DNA of 64,000 nucleotides from Streptomyces tubercidicus (GTDB taxonomy: Bacteria; Actinomycetota; Actinomycetes; Streptomycetales; Streptomycetaceae), in contig NZ_CP114205.1 of assembly GCF_027497495.1 (NCBI RefSeq), positions 1,178,001 to 1,242,000 on the forward strand, read 5' to 3'. Positions within the stretch are counted from its first letter, which is position 1; each line of letters starts with the position of its first letter. The translations under genes and the position numbers were made by a program. The notes beneath the pieces were generated by a model. That model made no database searches and was not told the DNA's origin. It worked only from the letters and a program-made list of their open reading frames with translations. Positions 34,503 to 41,747 of this stretch are shown here, piece after piece.

Positions 34503-35393
34503 TCAGATGACGGGAGGGCGGCCCAGTCGGGTCAGTCGCCAAACGGTAGCCCACTTCATGGGGCGCCTGGGACCGCACGGCGTAACGCAGCCCTCCTTGA
34601 AGCCGCCCAGCCAGGCCCGCAGCGCCGGCCGCGACGGCCGCCGGGCGAGGGTGAGCAGGAACCAGACTCCGAGATAGACCGGAACCAGCAGCGCGGGGAG
34701 GTTGCGGCGGGCCAGCCACACACGGTTACGGGCCACCATCCGGTGGTAGACCGCATGCCGGGCCGGCGCCGTGGTCGGGTGGAAGAGGACCATGTCCGAC
34801 CGGTAGTCGATCTGCCAGCCCGCGTCCAGCGCCCGCCAGGCCAGATCGGTCTCCTCGTGGGCGTAGAAGAAGTCGTCGGGCAGCCCGCCGACCTCCTCGA
34901 AGACATGGGTACGGACCGCGTTGGCACCCCCGAGGAAGGTGGTGACCCGCGACGACCGCATCGGGTCCGAGGCGCGCAGCCGCGGGACGTGCCGGCGCTG
35001 GGTCTCGCCGGTGTCCGGGTCGGCGATCCGGAAGCTGATGATGCCGAGCGCCGGGTCGGCGGCGAACGCCTCGCGGCACAGCTCGGCGGTGTCCTCCCTG
35101 GCCAGGAGCCCGTCATCGTCGAGGAAGAGCAGCACATCGACGTCACTGCCGCCGGGGCCGAACGCCTCGATGCCGACATTGCGGCCGGCCGGGATGCCGA
35201 CGTTCTCCGGCAGCTCGACGGTCCGTACGCCCTCGGGGAGCTCGGGCAGCGGCGAACCGTTGCCCACCACGACGGTCTCGATCGGGTCGCCGTTCTGCTT
35301 GGCGACCGAGTCCAGCAGCGCGCGCAGCTCCTCGGGGCGGTTGCCCATCGTCAGGACAACCGCACCGATTCGCATTCGGGACGCCCCCGTCAC
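34503..35393 (-). CDS. Family-2 glycosyltransferase
   Basis: A 296-residue GT2 enzyme of the rhamnosyltransferase-like (WbbL) type. GAVVLTMGNRPEELRALLDS is the nucleotide-binding start, LLFLDDDGLLARED holds the metal-binding Asp cluster near residue 97, and FFYAHEETDLAWRALDAGW is the ED motif with the presumed catalytic base. A membrane-associating segment (LLVPVYLGVWFLLTLARR) follows. Donor and acceptor unknown. GTG start at 35393 overlaps the CDP-alcohol transferase stop by 4 bases, so the two are coupled. Confidence 0.86.
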   Translation of the reverse strand: MTGASRMRIGAVVLTMGNRPEELRALLDSVAKQNGDPIETVVVGNGSPLPELPEGVRTVELPENVGIPAGRNVGIEAFGPGGSDVDVLLFLDDDGLLAREDTAELCREAFAADPALGIISFRIADPDTGETQRRHVPRLRASDPMRSSRVTTFLGGANAVRTHVFEEVGGLPDDFFYAHEETDLAWRALDAGWQIDYRSDMVLFHPTTAPARHAVYHRMVARNRVWLARRNLPALLVPVYLGVWFLLTLARRPSRPALRAWLGGFKEGCVTPCGPRRPMKWATVWRLTRLGRPPVI

Positions 35394-36169
35394 TTGAGCC
35401 TGCTGGAGGCGAGGATGGACACGAGGTGAAGCAGCGTCTGGAGGATCGCGATGCCGGCGAGCACGGCGACGCCCAGGCGCGAGAAGAACAGGTCGCCCCG
35501 GATGGTGTCCAGCACCGCCAGGGCCAGGATCAGCAGGGACGCCTCGATGCCGAGGACCAGCCGGTGGAACTTCAGCGCCGCGGCGGCCTTACGGGCCAGC
35601 GCCATCCCGGAGGAGCGCGGCTCGGACGCCGCCTCCTTGACCGGCGGCAGCCCACCCTGGTGACGGGCGACGCCGACGAGGTCGGTCTCCGCCTTGATCA
35701 GGATGGCGCCGAGGGCGGCGAGGGTGCCCAGGAAGGCCCACAGCCAGTCGATCCGGCCGGAGCCCCACAGGTCGGCGGCGCGCATACCGAAGCCGACCAG
35801 GACCGCGGCGTCGCACAGGTAGGCGCCGACCCGGTCCAGGTACACCCCGCCGAGCGAGAACTGCTTCTTCCAGCGGGCGATCTCACCGTCGACACAGTCG
35901 AGCAGCAGATACAGCTGGACCATCAGCACACCGAGCACGGCGCCCGCGATCCCCGGCACCAGCAGTGCCGGGGCGGCGAGGACGCCGAAAACGGTCATCA
36001 GGTAGGTCAGCTGGTTGGGCGTGACCTTCGTGTTCACCAGGTGCCGGTCGATGCGCAAGGAGATCTCGCGCATGTAGAGCCGGCCGGCCCAGTGCTCACC
36101 GCTGCGCCGGTCCTTCACACCCTCGGGGTGAACGACCGGGCGGAGTTCAGCTACTGACGGCTTCTGCAT
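35390..36169 (-). CDS. CDP-alcohol phosphatidyltransferase family protein (variant motif)
   Basis: A 259-residue integral membrane protein with the CDP-alcohol phosphotransferase motif DCVDGEIAR, eight residues, then GVYLDRVGA. The usual consensus ends GxxxDxxxD; here the last Asp is replaced by Ala, while the preceding three Asp and the Gly are present. About six membrane segments. It should transfer a phospho-alcohol from a CDP-activated donor to a lipid or polyol. ATG 36169 is chosen (MQKPSVAEL); the frame is open to 36220. It overlaps the G1PDH-like gene by 23 bases. Confidence 0.82.
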   Translation of the reverse strand: MQKPSVAELRPVVHPEGVKDRRSGEHWAGRLYMREISLRIDRHLVNTKVTPNQLTYLMTVFGVLAAPALLVPGIAGAVLGVLMVQLYLLLDCVDGEIARWKKQFSLGGVYLDRVGAYLCDAAVLVGFGMRAADLWGSGRIDWLWAFLGTLAALGAILIKAETDLVGVARHQGGLPPVKEAASEPRSSGMALARKAAAALKFHRLVLGIEASLLILALAVLDTIRGDLFFSRLGVAVLAGIAILQTLLHLVSILASSRLK

Positions 36170-37208
36170 AGTCGGCGTATGCGTCCCTGATCTGGTCGGT
36201 GGACAGGTCGAGGTGCTCAAGGATGGTGTAGCGCCCGGGGCGGGTCTTGGGCGCGTACGCGACGGCCTCGACGAACTCCTCGTCGGTGAAGCCGATCTCG
36301 CCCGGCGTGACCGGCAGGCCGTGGCGGCGCAGCACCTCGACCATCAGGTCCCGGGTCTCCTTGTCCCCGCGCAGATGCGTGGCGAAGGCGGCACCCAGAC
36401 CGCACTGCTCGCCGTGGCTCGCGGCCCGCTTGGGGTGGAGGATGTCGAGCGCGTGGTTGATCTCGTGGCAGGCGCCGGACGCCGGACGGCTGTCGCCGGC
36501 CACCGACATCGAGATGCCGGTGAGGACCAGCCCCTCGGCGAGCACCTGGAGGAAGTTGTCGTCGCCGACGCCACCGGGGTGGCGCAGCACGGCCTCGCCG
36601 GCCTGACGTGCCATGGCGGCCGCCAGTCCGTCGATGTCCTCACCGGTCTCGCGGTGCGAGAGCTCCCAGTCCGCGACCGCGGAGATGTTGGAGATCGCGT
36701 CACCGATGCCGGAGCGGACGAACCGGACCGGGGCCTCACGGATGATGTCGAGGTCGATCACCACGGCGATCGGGTTCGGCACACCGTAGGAGCCGCGGCC
36801 CGCGTCGTTGTCCAGGGTGGCGACCGGCGAGCACAGACCGTCGTGCGACAGGTTCGTCGCGACGGCGACCAGCGGGAGGCCGATCCGGGCCGCGGCGAAC
36901 TTGGCGCAGTCGATGATCTTGCCGCCGCCGAGGCCCACGACCGCGTCGTAGTGCCCCTTCTTCATGGCGTCGGCGAGCTTGATCGCTTCGTCCAGGGTGC
37001 CGCCGCCGACCTCGTACCACTCGGCGCCGGGCAGCGCGGGGGACAGCCGCTCGCGCAGCCGTGCCCCCGAGCCGCCGCTGATCGCGATGGCGAGCTTGCC
37101 CGACGCGGAGATGCGCTGATCGGCCAGCAGGCCCGCCAGGTCGTCCAGGGCGCCGGCGTTGATGTCAACGACGACCGGGGACGGGATGAGGCGGGTCAGT
37201 ACTGGCAT
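36147..37208 (-). CDS. Glycerol-1-phosphate dehydrogenase-like (EgsA/AraM family) oxidoreductase
   Basis: A 353-residue enzyme of the iron/zinc-containing polyol dehydrogenase fold. VVGLGGGKIIDCAKFAAARI is the NAD(P)-binding loop, TNLSHDGLCSPVATL the substrate region, and SRPASGACHEINHALD plus SHGEQCGLGAAF carry the metal-binding His residues, as in sn-glycerol-1-phosphate dehydrogenases (archaeal EgsA, bacterial AraM). The family reduces dihydroxyacetone phosphate to sn-glycerol-1-phosphate. Whether this protein uses that substrate is not shown. ATG 37208 overlaps the nucleotidyltransferase stop by 13 bases. It probably supplies the phosphopolyol of the operon. Confidence 0.78.
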   Translation of the reverse strand: MPVLTRLIPSPVVVDINAGALDDLAGLLADQRISASGKLAIAISGGSGARLRERLSPALPGAEWYEVGGGTLDEAIKLADAMKKGHYDAVVGLGGGKIIDCAKFAAARIGLPLVAVATNLSHDGLCSPVATLDNDAGRGSYGVPNPIAVVIDLDIIREAPVRFVRSGIGDAISNISAVADWELSHRETGEDIDGLAAAMARQAGEAVLRHPGGVGDDNFLQVLAEGLVLTGISMSVAGDSRPASGACHEINHALDILHPKRAASHGEQCGLGAAFATHLRGDKETRDLMVEVLRRHGLPVTPGEIGFTDEEFVEAVAYAPKTRPGRYTILEHLDLSTDQIRDAYADYAEAVSS

Positions 37209-37933
37209 GCGATGTCACGGCCCTTCGCCAGGTCGTCGTGGTTGTCGATCTCGACCCACTTGACGTCGCCGATCGGGGCCACGTCCACCTTGAAGCCGCG
37301 GTTGACGAGCTCCTGGTAGCCGTCCTCGTAGTAGAGGTCGGGGTCGCGCTCGAAGGTGGTCTTCAGGGCGTCGGCCAGCTCCTCGGCGGCCTCGCCCTCG
37401 ATGAGGGTGACGCCGATGTACTCACCGGTCGCCTCGGCCGGGTCCATCAGCTTGGTGATCTTCTGGACGCCCTTGGCGGGGTCCACGACGACCTTCATCT
37501 CCTCGTCGGCCAGCTGCTTGACGGTGTCCAGCGCGAGGATGATCTTCTGGCCGTTGCCGCGGGCGGCGAGCAGGGTCTTCTCGACGGAGACCGGGTGCAC
37601 GGTGTCGCCGTTGGCGAGGATCACGGTGTGCTTGATCGAGTCACGGCCGCACCACAGGGAGTAGGCGTTGTTCCACTCCTCGGCCTTGTCGTTGTCGATG
37701 AGGGTGAGCTTGAGGCCGTACTTCTGCTCCAGGGCCTCCTTGCGCTCGTAGACGGCTTCCTTGCGGTAGCCGACGATGATCGCGACCTCGGTCAGGCCGA
37801 TCTCGGCGAAGTTGCCGAGGGTCAGGTCGAGGATGGTCGTGTCCCCGTCGACCGGCACCAGAGCCTTGGGCAGGGTGTCGGTGTAGGGGCGCAGACGCCG
37901 TCCGGCGCCGGCAGCCAGCACGAGGCCGATCAT
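37196..37933 (-). CDS. Nucleotidyltransferase (NTP:phospho-alcohol/sugar-1-phosphate)
   Basis: A 245-residue nucleotidyltransferase of the LicC/RmlA-like fold. LVLAAGAGRRLRPYTDTLPK is the NTP-binding signature (residues 4-23), with the catalytic Lys in PKALVPV. AEEWNNAYSLWCGRD resembles LicC-type CTP:phosphocholine enzymes, and VILANGDTVHP holds the metal-binding Asp. In this operon a CDP-activated phospho-alcohol is the natural product to feed the two CDP-alcohol transferases; this is inference. The ATG at 37933 overlaps the stop of the DUF5941 gene by 4 bases. Confidence 0.83.
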   Translation of the reverse strand: MIGLVLAAGAGRRLRPYTDTLPKALVPVDGDTTILDLTLGNFAEIGLTEVAIIVGYRKEAVYERKEALEQKYGLKLTLIDNDKAEEWNNAYSLWCGRDSIKHTVILANGDTVHPVSVEKTLLAARGNGQKIILALDTVKQLADEEMKVVVDPAKGVQKITKLMDPAEATGEYIGVTLIEGEAAEELADALKTTFERDPDLYYEDGYQELVNRGFKVDVAPIGDVKWVEIDNHDDLAKGRDIACQY

Positions 37934-39735
37934 GCGGGTTCTCCTTCATCGTGTACGGCGGGTGCTTGGGAGGACACCCAGAAACGGATGCTCTCGACGA
38001 GCACCAGCAGCGCCAGGACCACAGCAAGGGCCGTCAGCGCGATTGTGAAACCTGAGGGGGACAGCGCGGCGGCGAGGACGGTGATCACAAGGATCCGTCC
38101 CTCGTGTCCGCCGGTCGCCCGGACCAGCCACCGGGGTGGGGCCCCGGTGCCACCGCGGATGCGGTAGACCGTGTCGTAGTGATGGTAGGCGACCGCCGCG
38201 ACCAGCCCGTACGCCGCGGGCAGCGCTCCGGGGACGTCCGCGCGGGCGGCCAGCACCAGGATGGTGACGTATTCACCGGCCCGGAAGAAGGGGGGAACGA
38301 GCCAGTCCAGGGCGCCCTTGAGCGGGCGGGCCACGGCCGCGCCGGCCAGCAGCGCGGAGCAGACGGCGACGCCGACGGTGAGCCAGGACGTGGGGTCGTC
38401 CTCGAAGATCACCCAGACCAGCAGCACCGCGGCTGAGAGAAATGCCATGACGGGCGCCAGGAAGGAACCGGTCCGGCCGCGGCCCCGGGCGCCGCGGGCG
38501 ATCAGCTCGGCGAGCGGCCCGGAGTCGGCGAGGTCGGCCAGCGCCCGGGCGGCGCGGTCGGTGCGGCGGGCCCGGCGGGTCAGCGAGCGCAGCACCCGGC
38601 CTGCCGTGGTGTAGCAGGCGGCCAGCGCACAGCCGATGAGCAGCGCGTAGAAGACGATGCGCGGGGTGGTCAGCGCGGTGAGCACCGCGATCATGAACCA
38701 GCGTTCACCGATCGGCAGCACGATCATCCGGCGCACCCAGACCGTCCAGCCGACGCTGTCGAGCTTGCCGGAGAGCGCGGCGGTGGGGCTGGTGTTGGCG
38801 GTGGCGTCGTGGTTCGCCTCGTTGAAGGAGAAGTCGACGACGTGGCGGCAGGTCATCAGGACCATCGCGCCGAGCGCCAGCGCCCAGACATCGTCGCCGC
38901 CGCGGGCCGCCCCGAGGGCCAGGCCCGCGTAGTACGCGTACTCCTTGGCCCGGTCGAAGGTGGCGTCCAGCCAGGCGCCCATCGTCGAGTACTGCAGGGA
39001 GTAGCGGGCGAGCTGCCCGTCGGTGCAGTCCAGCACGAAGGAGAACAGCAGCAGGAAGCCGGCCGCGACGAAGCCGCCGCGGGTTCCGGTGGCCGCGCAG
39101 CCGGCCGCGATCAGGGCGGTGAGCAGCGATGCGGTGGTGACCTGGTTGGGGGTGAGTCCACGCCGCGCGCACCAGCGGGCGAGGTAGCGGGAGTACGGGC
39201 TGATGCCGTACGTGGTGAAGAACCCGTCGCGGGACTTCACGGCGGTGCGCAGCCGTACGGCCTCGTCGTCGACGGCGGCGACGGCCTCCCGGGCGTCCTC
39301 GCGCTGAGCCGGGGTGAGCGCGACGGTGGCGACCAGGCTGCCCAGCTCGACGCGGTGCAGACCCGCCTCGTCGCGGTCCAGGGACTCGGTGAGGGTGTCG
39401 GTCAGGACATCCGTGAGGTGGGCGGTACCGGCGCCGACCGGGATCCTGCCGACCGCACGGGCCAGCGCGGCGCGGGCCGCGGGCTGCGCGGTGAGCGCGC
39501 CGGGCACGGCCGCGGCCGGGAAGCGGGGGTCGGTCAGTGCCAGCCGCAGGGCGTGCAGATGGCCGACGAAGCGAGGGTCGACGACGGCGATCCGCTCATG
39601 AGCGGGCACCGCGTTGATCAGCTCGGCGGCGGCCGTGGCATCGTTCGCCGTACGGACGTCGAAGCCCAGCGTGCGCAGGTCGGCTTCGAGCGGCGACCCG
39701 GCTACCGGCGGACCGGTGAGGATGGCGGTCGACAG
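37930..39735 (-). CDS. DUF5941/CDP-alcohol phosphatidyltransferase fusion protein, probable CTG start
   Basis: A protein of about 601 residues. The N-terminal 180 residues are soluble. Then comes the complete CDP-alcohol phosphotransferase motif DCTDGQLAR with eight residues and GAWLDATFD, all four Asp present, in a membrane domain. A second membrane region near the C-terminus corresponds to DUF5941. GTG 39609 is the first standard start but has no ribosome-binding site and would lose a coherent N-terminus (STAILTGPPVAGSPLEADL). The frame runs back to CTG 39735, with AAGGAG nine bases upstream and an in-frame stop just beyond, so CTG is taken as the start. First gene of the surface-polymer operon. 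Confidence 0.78.
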   Translation of the reverse strand: MSTAILTGPPVAGSPLEADLRTLGFDVRTANDATAAAELINAVPAHERIAVVDPRFVGHLHALRLALTDPRFPAAAVPGALTAQPAARAALARAVGRIPVGAGTAHLTDVLTDTLTESLDRDEAGLHRVELGSLVATVALTPAQREDAREAVAAVDDEAVRLRTAVKSRDGFFTTYGISPYSRYLARWCARRGLTPNQVTTASLLTALIAAGCAATGTRGGFVAAGFLLLFSFVLDCTDGQLARYSLQYSTMGAWLDATFDRAKEYAYYAGLALGAARGGDDVWALALGAMVLMTCRHVVDFSFNEANHDATANTSPTAALSGKLDSVGWTVWVRRMIVLPIGERWFMIAVLTALTTPRIVFYALLIGCALAACYTTAGRVLRSLTRRARRTDRAARALADLADSGPLAELIARGARGRGRTGSFLAPVMAFLSAAVLLVWVIFEDDPTSWLTVGVAVCSALLAGAAVARPLKGALDWLVPPFFRAGEYVTILVLAARADVPGALPAAYGLVAAVAYHHYDTVYRIRGGTGAPPRWLVRATGGHEGRILVITVLAAALSPSGFTIALTALAVVLALLVLVESIRFWVSSQAPAVHDEGEPA

Positions 39736-40293
39736 ACGAACTCACTCCTTGGATGCTGACAAGGCAGCACGGACGGTTCGTGATCGATCCGCATTCGATA
39801 CGAACTACCCGGGCAGCGGGCGTGGCACACCTCGCCCCTGGGAGGGCCGGGTGGCACGTCGGCAGAGGCTATCGGATCGCCGGATGCGGCCGTTCACCGC
39901 GCATTCACCGCACGATCGAGTGACCGACGGCTGCGCCTGCCGCGATCATCATGGTGGATCGGGTGGCGCATGAACAACTGGCCCGCAGGTCCGGGACCCG
40001 ATCCGGTGCCGGTTATGAGAGGGCTGGTCACGGGGCGGGCGGGTTGTGCCGGGGCCGGTGTGGTGAGGGCCATCCCAGGTCCGGGGGTGATCGCCGTCAG
40101 CCGGTGGCGTCACGGCCGCCGCTCGGTGTGAGCCGCGCCGGGCGCCGGGCGGCCCGCCGGGGGTGTGGACCATCTCACGGCGGGCGCGCCGGGTGACCGG
40201 TGCGCGGGGTTGTTGCGCCGCGCACCCGCTGTGCCGGTGATGCGGCCCCGGCTAGGGCAGACTTGGCGTCGAAGACCGACGACAAGGATGGGC
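39736..40293. other. 558-bp divergent region between the polymer operon and idi
   Basis: No gene is recognised. It must hold the promoters of the minus-strand polymer operon and of idi. On the polymer side the ribosome-binding site AAGGAG is at 39745-39750. An AT-richer patch near 39790-39810 may be the promoter core. Small open frames in the middle have no family resemblance. Confidence 0.5.
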
Positions 40294-40905
40294 ATGCCGA
40301 TCACACCTGCCAACGGACAGACCGCCGGGGACCCGGCGGTGAGCACACCGGACGGCACCGCCGAACCGATCATGCTGGAGCTGGTCGACGAGGACGGTAC
40401 GACGATCGGCACCGCGGAGAAGCTCGCGGCCCACCAGCCCCCCGGGCAGCTGCACCGGGCCTTCTCGGTCTTCCTCTTCGACGAGAAGGGGCGGCTGCTG
40501 CTGCAGCGCCGGGCGCTGGGGAAGTACCACTCCCCCGGCGTGTGGTCCAACACCTGCTGCGGCCATCCGTACCCCGGCGAGGCGCCGTTCGCGGCCGCCG
40601 CCCGCCGGACCGCGGAGGAGCTGGGCCTTGCCCCCTCCCTGCTGGCCGAGGCCGGCACGGTCCGTTACAACCATCCCGACCCGGCGTCCGGCCTCGTGGA
40701 GCAGGAGTACAACCACCTGTTCGTCGGGCTGGTGCGGGCCGAGCCGGCGCCCGACCCCGAGGAGATCGGCGAGATCGCCTTCGTGACGCCGGAGGAGCTG
40801 GCCGAGCGGCATGCCGCGGCGCCGTTCTCCGCCTGGTTCATGACCGTGCTGGACGCGGCGCGGCCGGCGGTGCGCGAGCTCACCGGAGGGGCGGCGGGCT
40901 GGTAG
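40294..40905 (+). CDS. idi: Isopentenyl-diphosphate delta-isomerase (type 1)
   Basis: A 203-residue Nudix-fold IPP isomerase. The catalytic Cys lies in WSNTCCGHPYPGE and the catalytic Glu in GLVEQEYNHLFVG; RAFSVFLFDEKGRLLLQRRA is the usual start of the fold. It interconverts IPP and DMAPP for the isoprenoid supply used by the nearby hopanoid operon. ATG 40294 has AAGGA five bases upstream; ATG 40288 and the longer frame to 40165 are less likely. Its end overlaps the convergent HATPase gene by 26 bases. Confidence 0.92.
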   Translation: MPITPANGQTAGDPAVSTPDGTAEPIMLELVDEDGTTIGTAEKLAAHQPPGQLHRAFSVFLFDEKGRLLLQRRALGKYHSPGVWSNTCCGHPYPGEAPFAAAARRTAEELGLAPSLLAEAGTVRYNHPDPASGLVEQEYNHLFVGLVRAEPAPDPEEIGEIAFVTPEELAERHAAAPFSAWFMTVLDAARPAVRELTGGAAGW

Positions 40906-41371
40906 CAGGCGGGGTGAGCGGCAGCTCGGCCCAGATGGCCTTGCCGCCGTTCCTCGTGTGCTCGACACCGCATTTGCCGCCCACCTCCGCGGTGAGCGTC
41001 TTGACCAGCCACAGTCCGCGGCCGCCGACATCACCCTGATCCGCCTCCAGCGCCTTGGGGCGGTAGGGGTGATCGTCCTCGACCGCGACCCGTAGCCAGT
41101 TCGCCCCGAGGGCGAGCTGGACGGCGATCTGGGGCGAGAGCAGGGCGGCGTGCCGGACGGCGTTGGTGACCAGTTCGGAGACGATGAGCAGCAGGCCGTC
41201 CATGATGGCGGCGGCGACGGGTACGGACTGTTCGGTGAGCAGATCCCGGACCGCGTGCCGGGCCTGCGGCACCGAGGACTCCAGTGCCGGGGCGGTGAAC
41301 CGCCAGACACCTTCGTAGGCGACCGGGGAGGTCAGCTCTTCGGGGGGTTCTGCGGGGGGTCCGGAAGGCAT
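40880..41371 (-). CDS. RsbW-like HATPase protein
   Basis: A protein of about 163 residues with a single HATPase_c domain: LLLIVSELVTNAVRHAALLS (N box), RVAVEDDHPYRP (G1 region) and VGGRGLWLVKTLTAEVGG (G2). These proteins may be anti-sigma or phosphatase-partner kinases. The frame is open from ATG 41434. ATG 41371 is chosen because it begins the conserved part, but its ribosome-binding site (TGAGG directly adjoining) is poor, so the start is unsure. Overlaps the 3' end of idi. Confidence 0.78.
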   Translation of the reverse strand: MPSGPPAEPPEELTSPVAYEGVWRFTAPALESSVPQARHAVRDLLTEQSVPVAAAIMDGLLLIVSELVTNAVRHAALLSPQIAVQLALGANWLRVAVEDDHPYRPKALEADQGDVGGRGLWLVKTLTAEVGGKCGVEHTRNGGKAIWAELPLTPPATSPPPLR

Positions 41372-41537
41372 CCTCACAGGACGAGTGTTGGGAATGCATT
41401 GGTCCGGACCGGCCCGCTGACCACAAGTCACCATCTATCGACGGCTTATGGCCGAATCCGAGTGGTTCGCTCGACCCGGGGACCGGAGCTGTTCCCTTTG
41501 TGCCGCGTTCACCGCTTCGCCGGGCACCGGGACCACG

Positions 41538-41581
41538 CAGAACAGCAGGTCCGATGCCTGAGCACCGGACCTGCTGTTCTG
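41538..41581 (-). terminator. Terminator hairpin of the tRNA-fMet gene
   Basis: Perfect 16-bp arms CAGAACAGCAGGTCCG (41538-41553) and CGGACCTGCTGTTCTG (41566-41581) with a 12-base loop, starting seven bases beyond the 3' end of the tRNA on the minus strand. Confidence 0.88.
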
Positions 41582-41587
41582 TATCAG

Positions 41588-41661
41588 TAGCGGGGACAGG
41601 ATTTGAACCTGCGACCTCTGGGTTATGAGCCCAGCGAGCTACCGAGCTGCTCCACCCCGCG
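41588..41661 (-). tRNA. Initiator tRNA-fMet, anticodon CAT
   Basis: A 74-base cloverleaf on the minus strand. The acceptor stem starts CGCGGGG, the anticodon stem and loop read GCTGGGCTCATAACCCAG, and the T arm is GCAGGTTCAAATCCTGT. The first base pair (C1 with T72) is mismatched and the anticodon stem has three consecutive G-C pairs, both hallmarks of initiator tRNA. Discriminator A73; CCA is not encoded, as is common in Streptomyces. No integrase is nearby. Confidence 0.95.
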
Positions 41662-41747
41662 TCGGTGAACACCACAGTACGGGTCGGCGGCCCCAGGGCC
41701 AAATCGATAATCACCACGGGTGGCGCGGGCCGCCGGTCCCGGGGTTT

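Noticed and set aside
39970-40131. 53-codon ORF starting MNNWPAGPGPDP in the idi/polymer divergent region
   Set aside because: No ribosome-binding site or recognisable family; composition is explained by GC-rich non-coding DNA.
41588-41661. tRNA gene as an integration site of a mobile element
   Set aside because: No integrase, excisionase or direct repeat of the tRNA 3' end is found in the neighbourhood.
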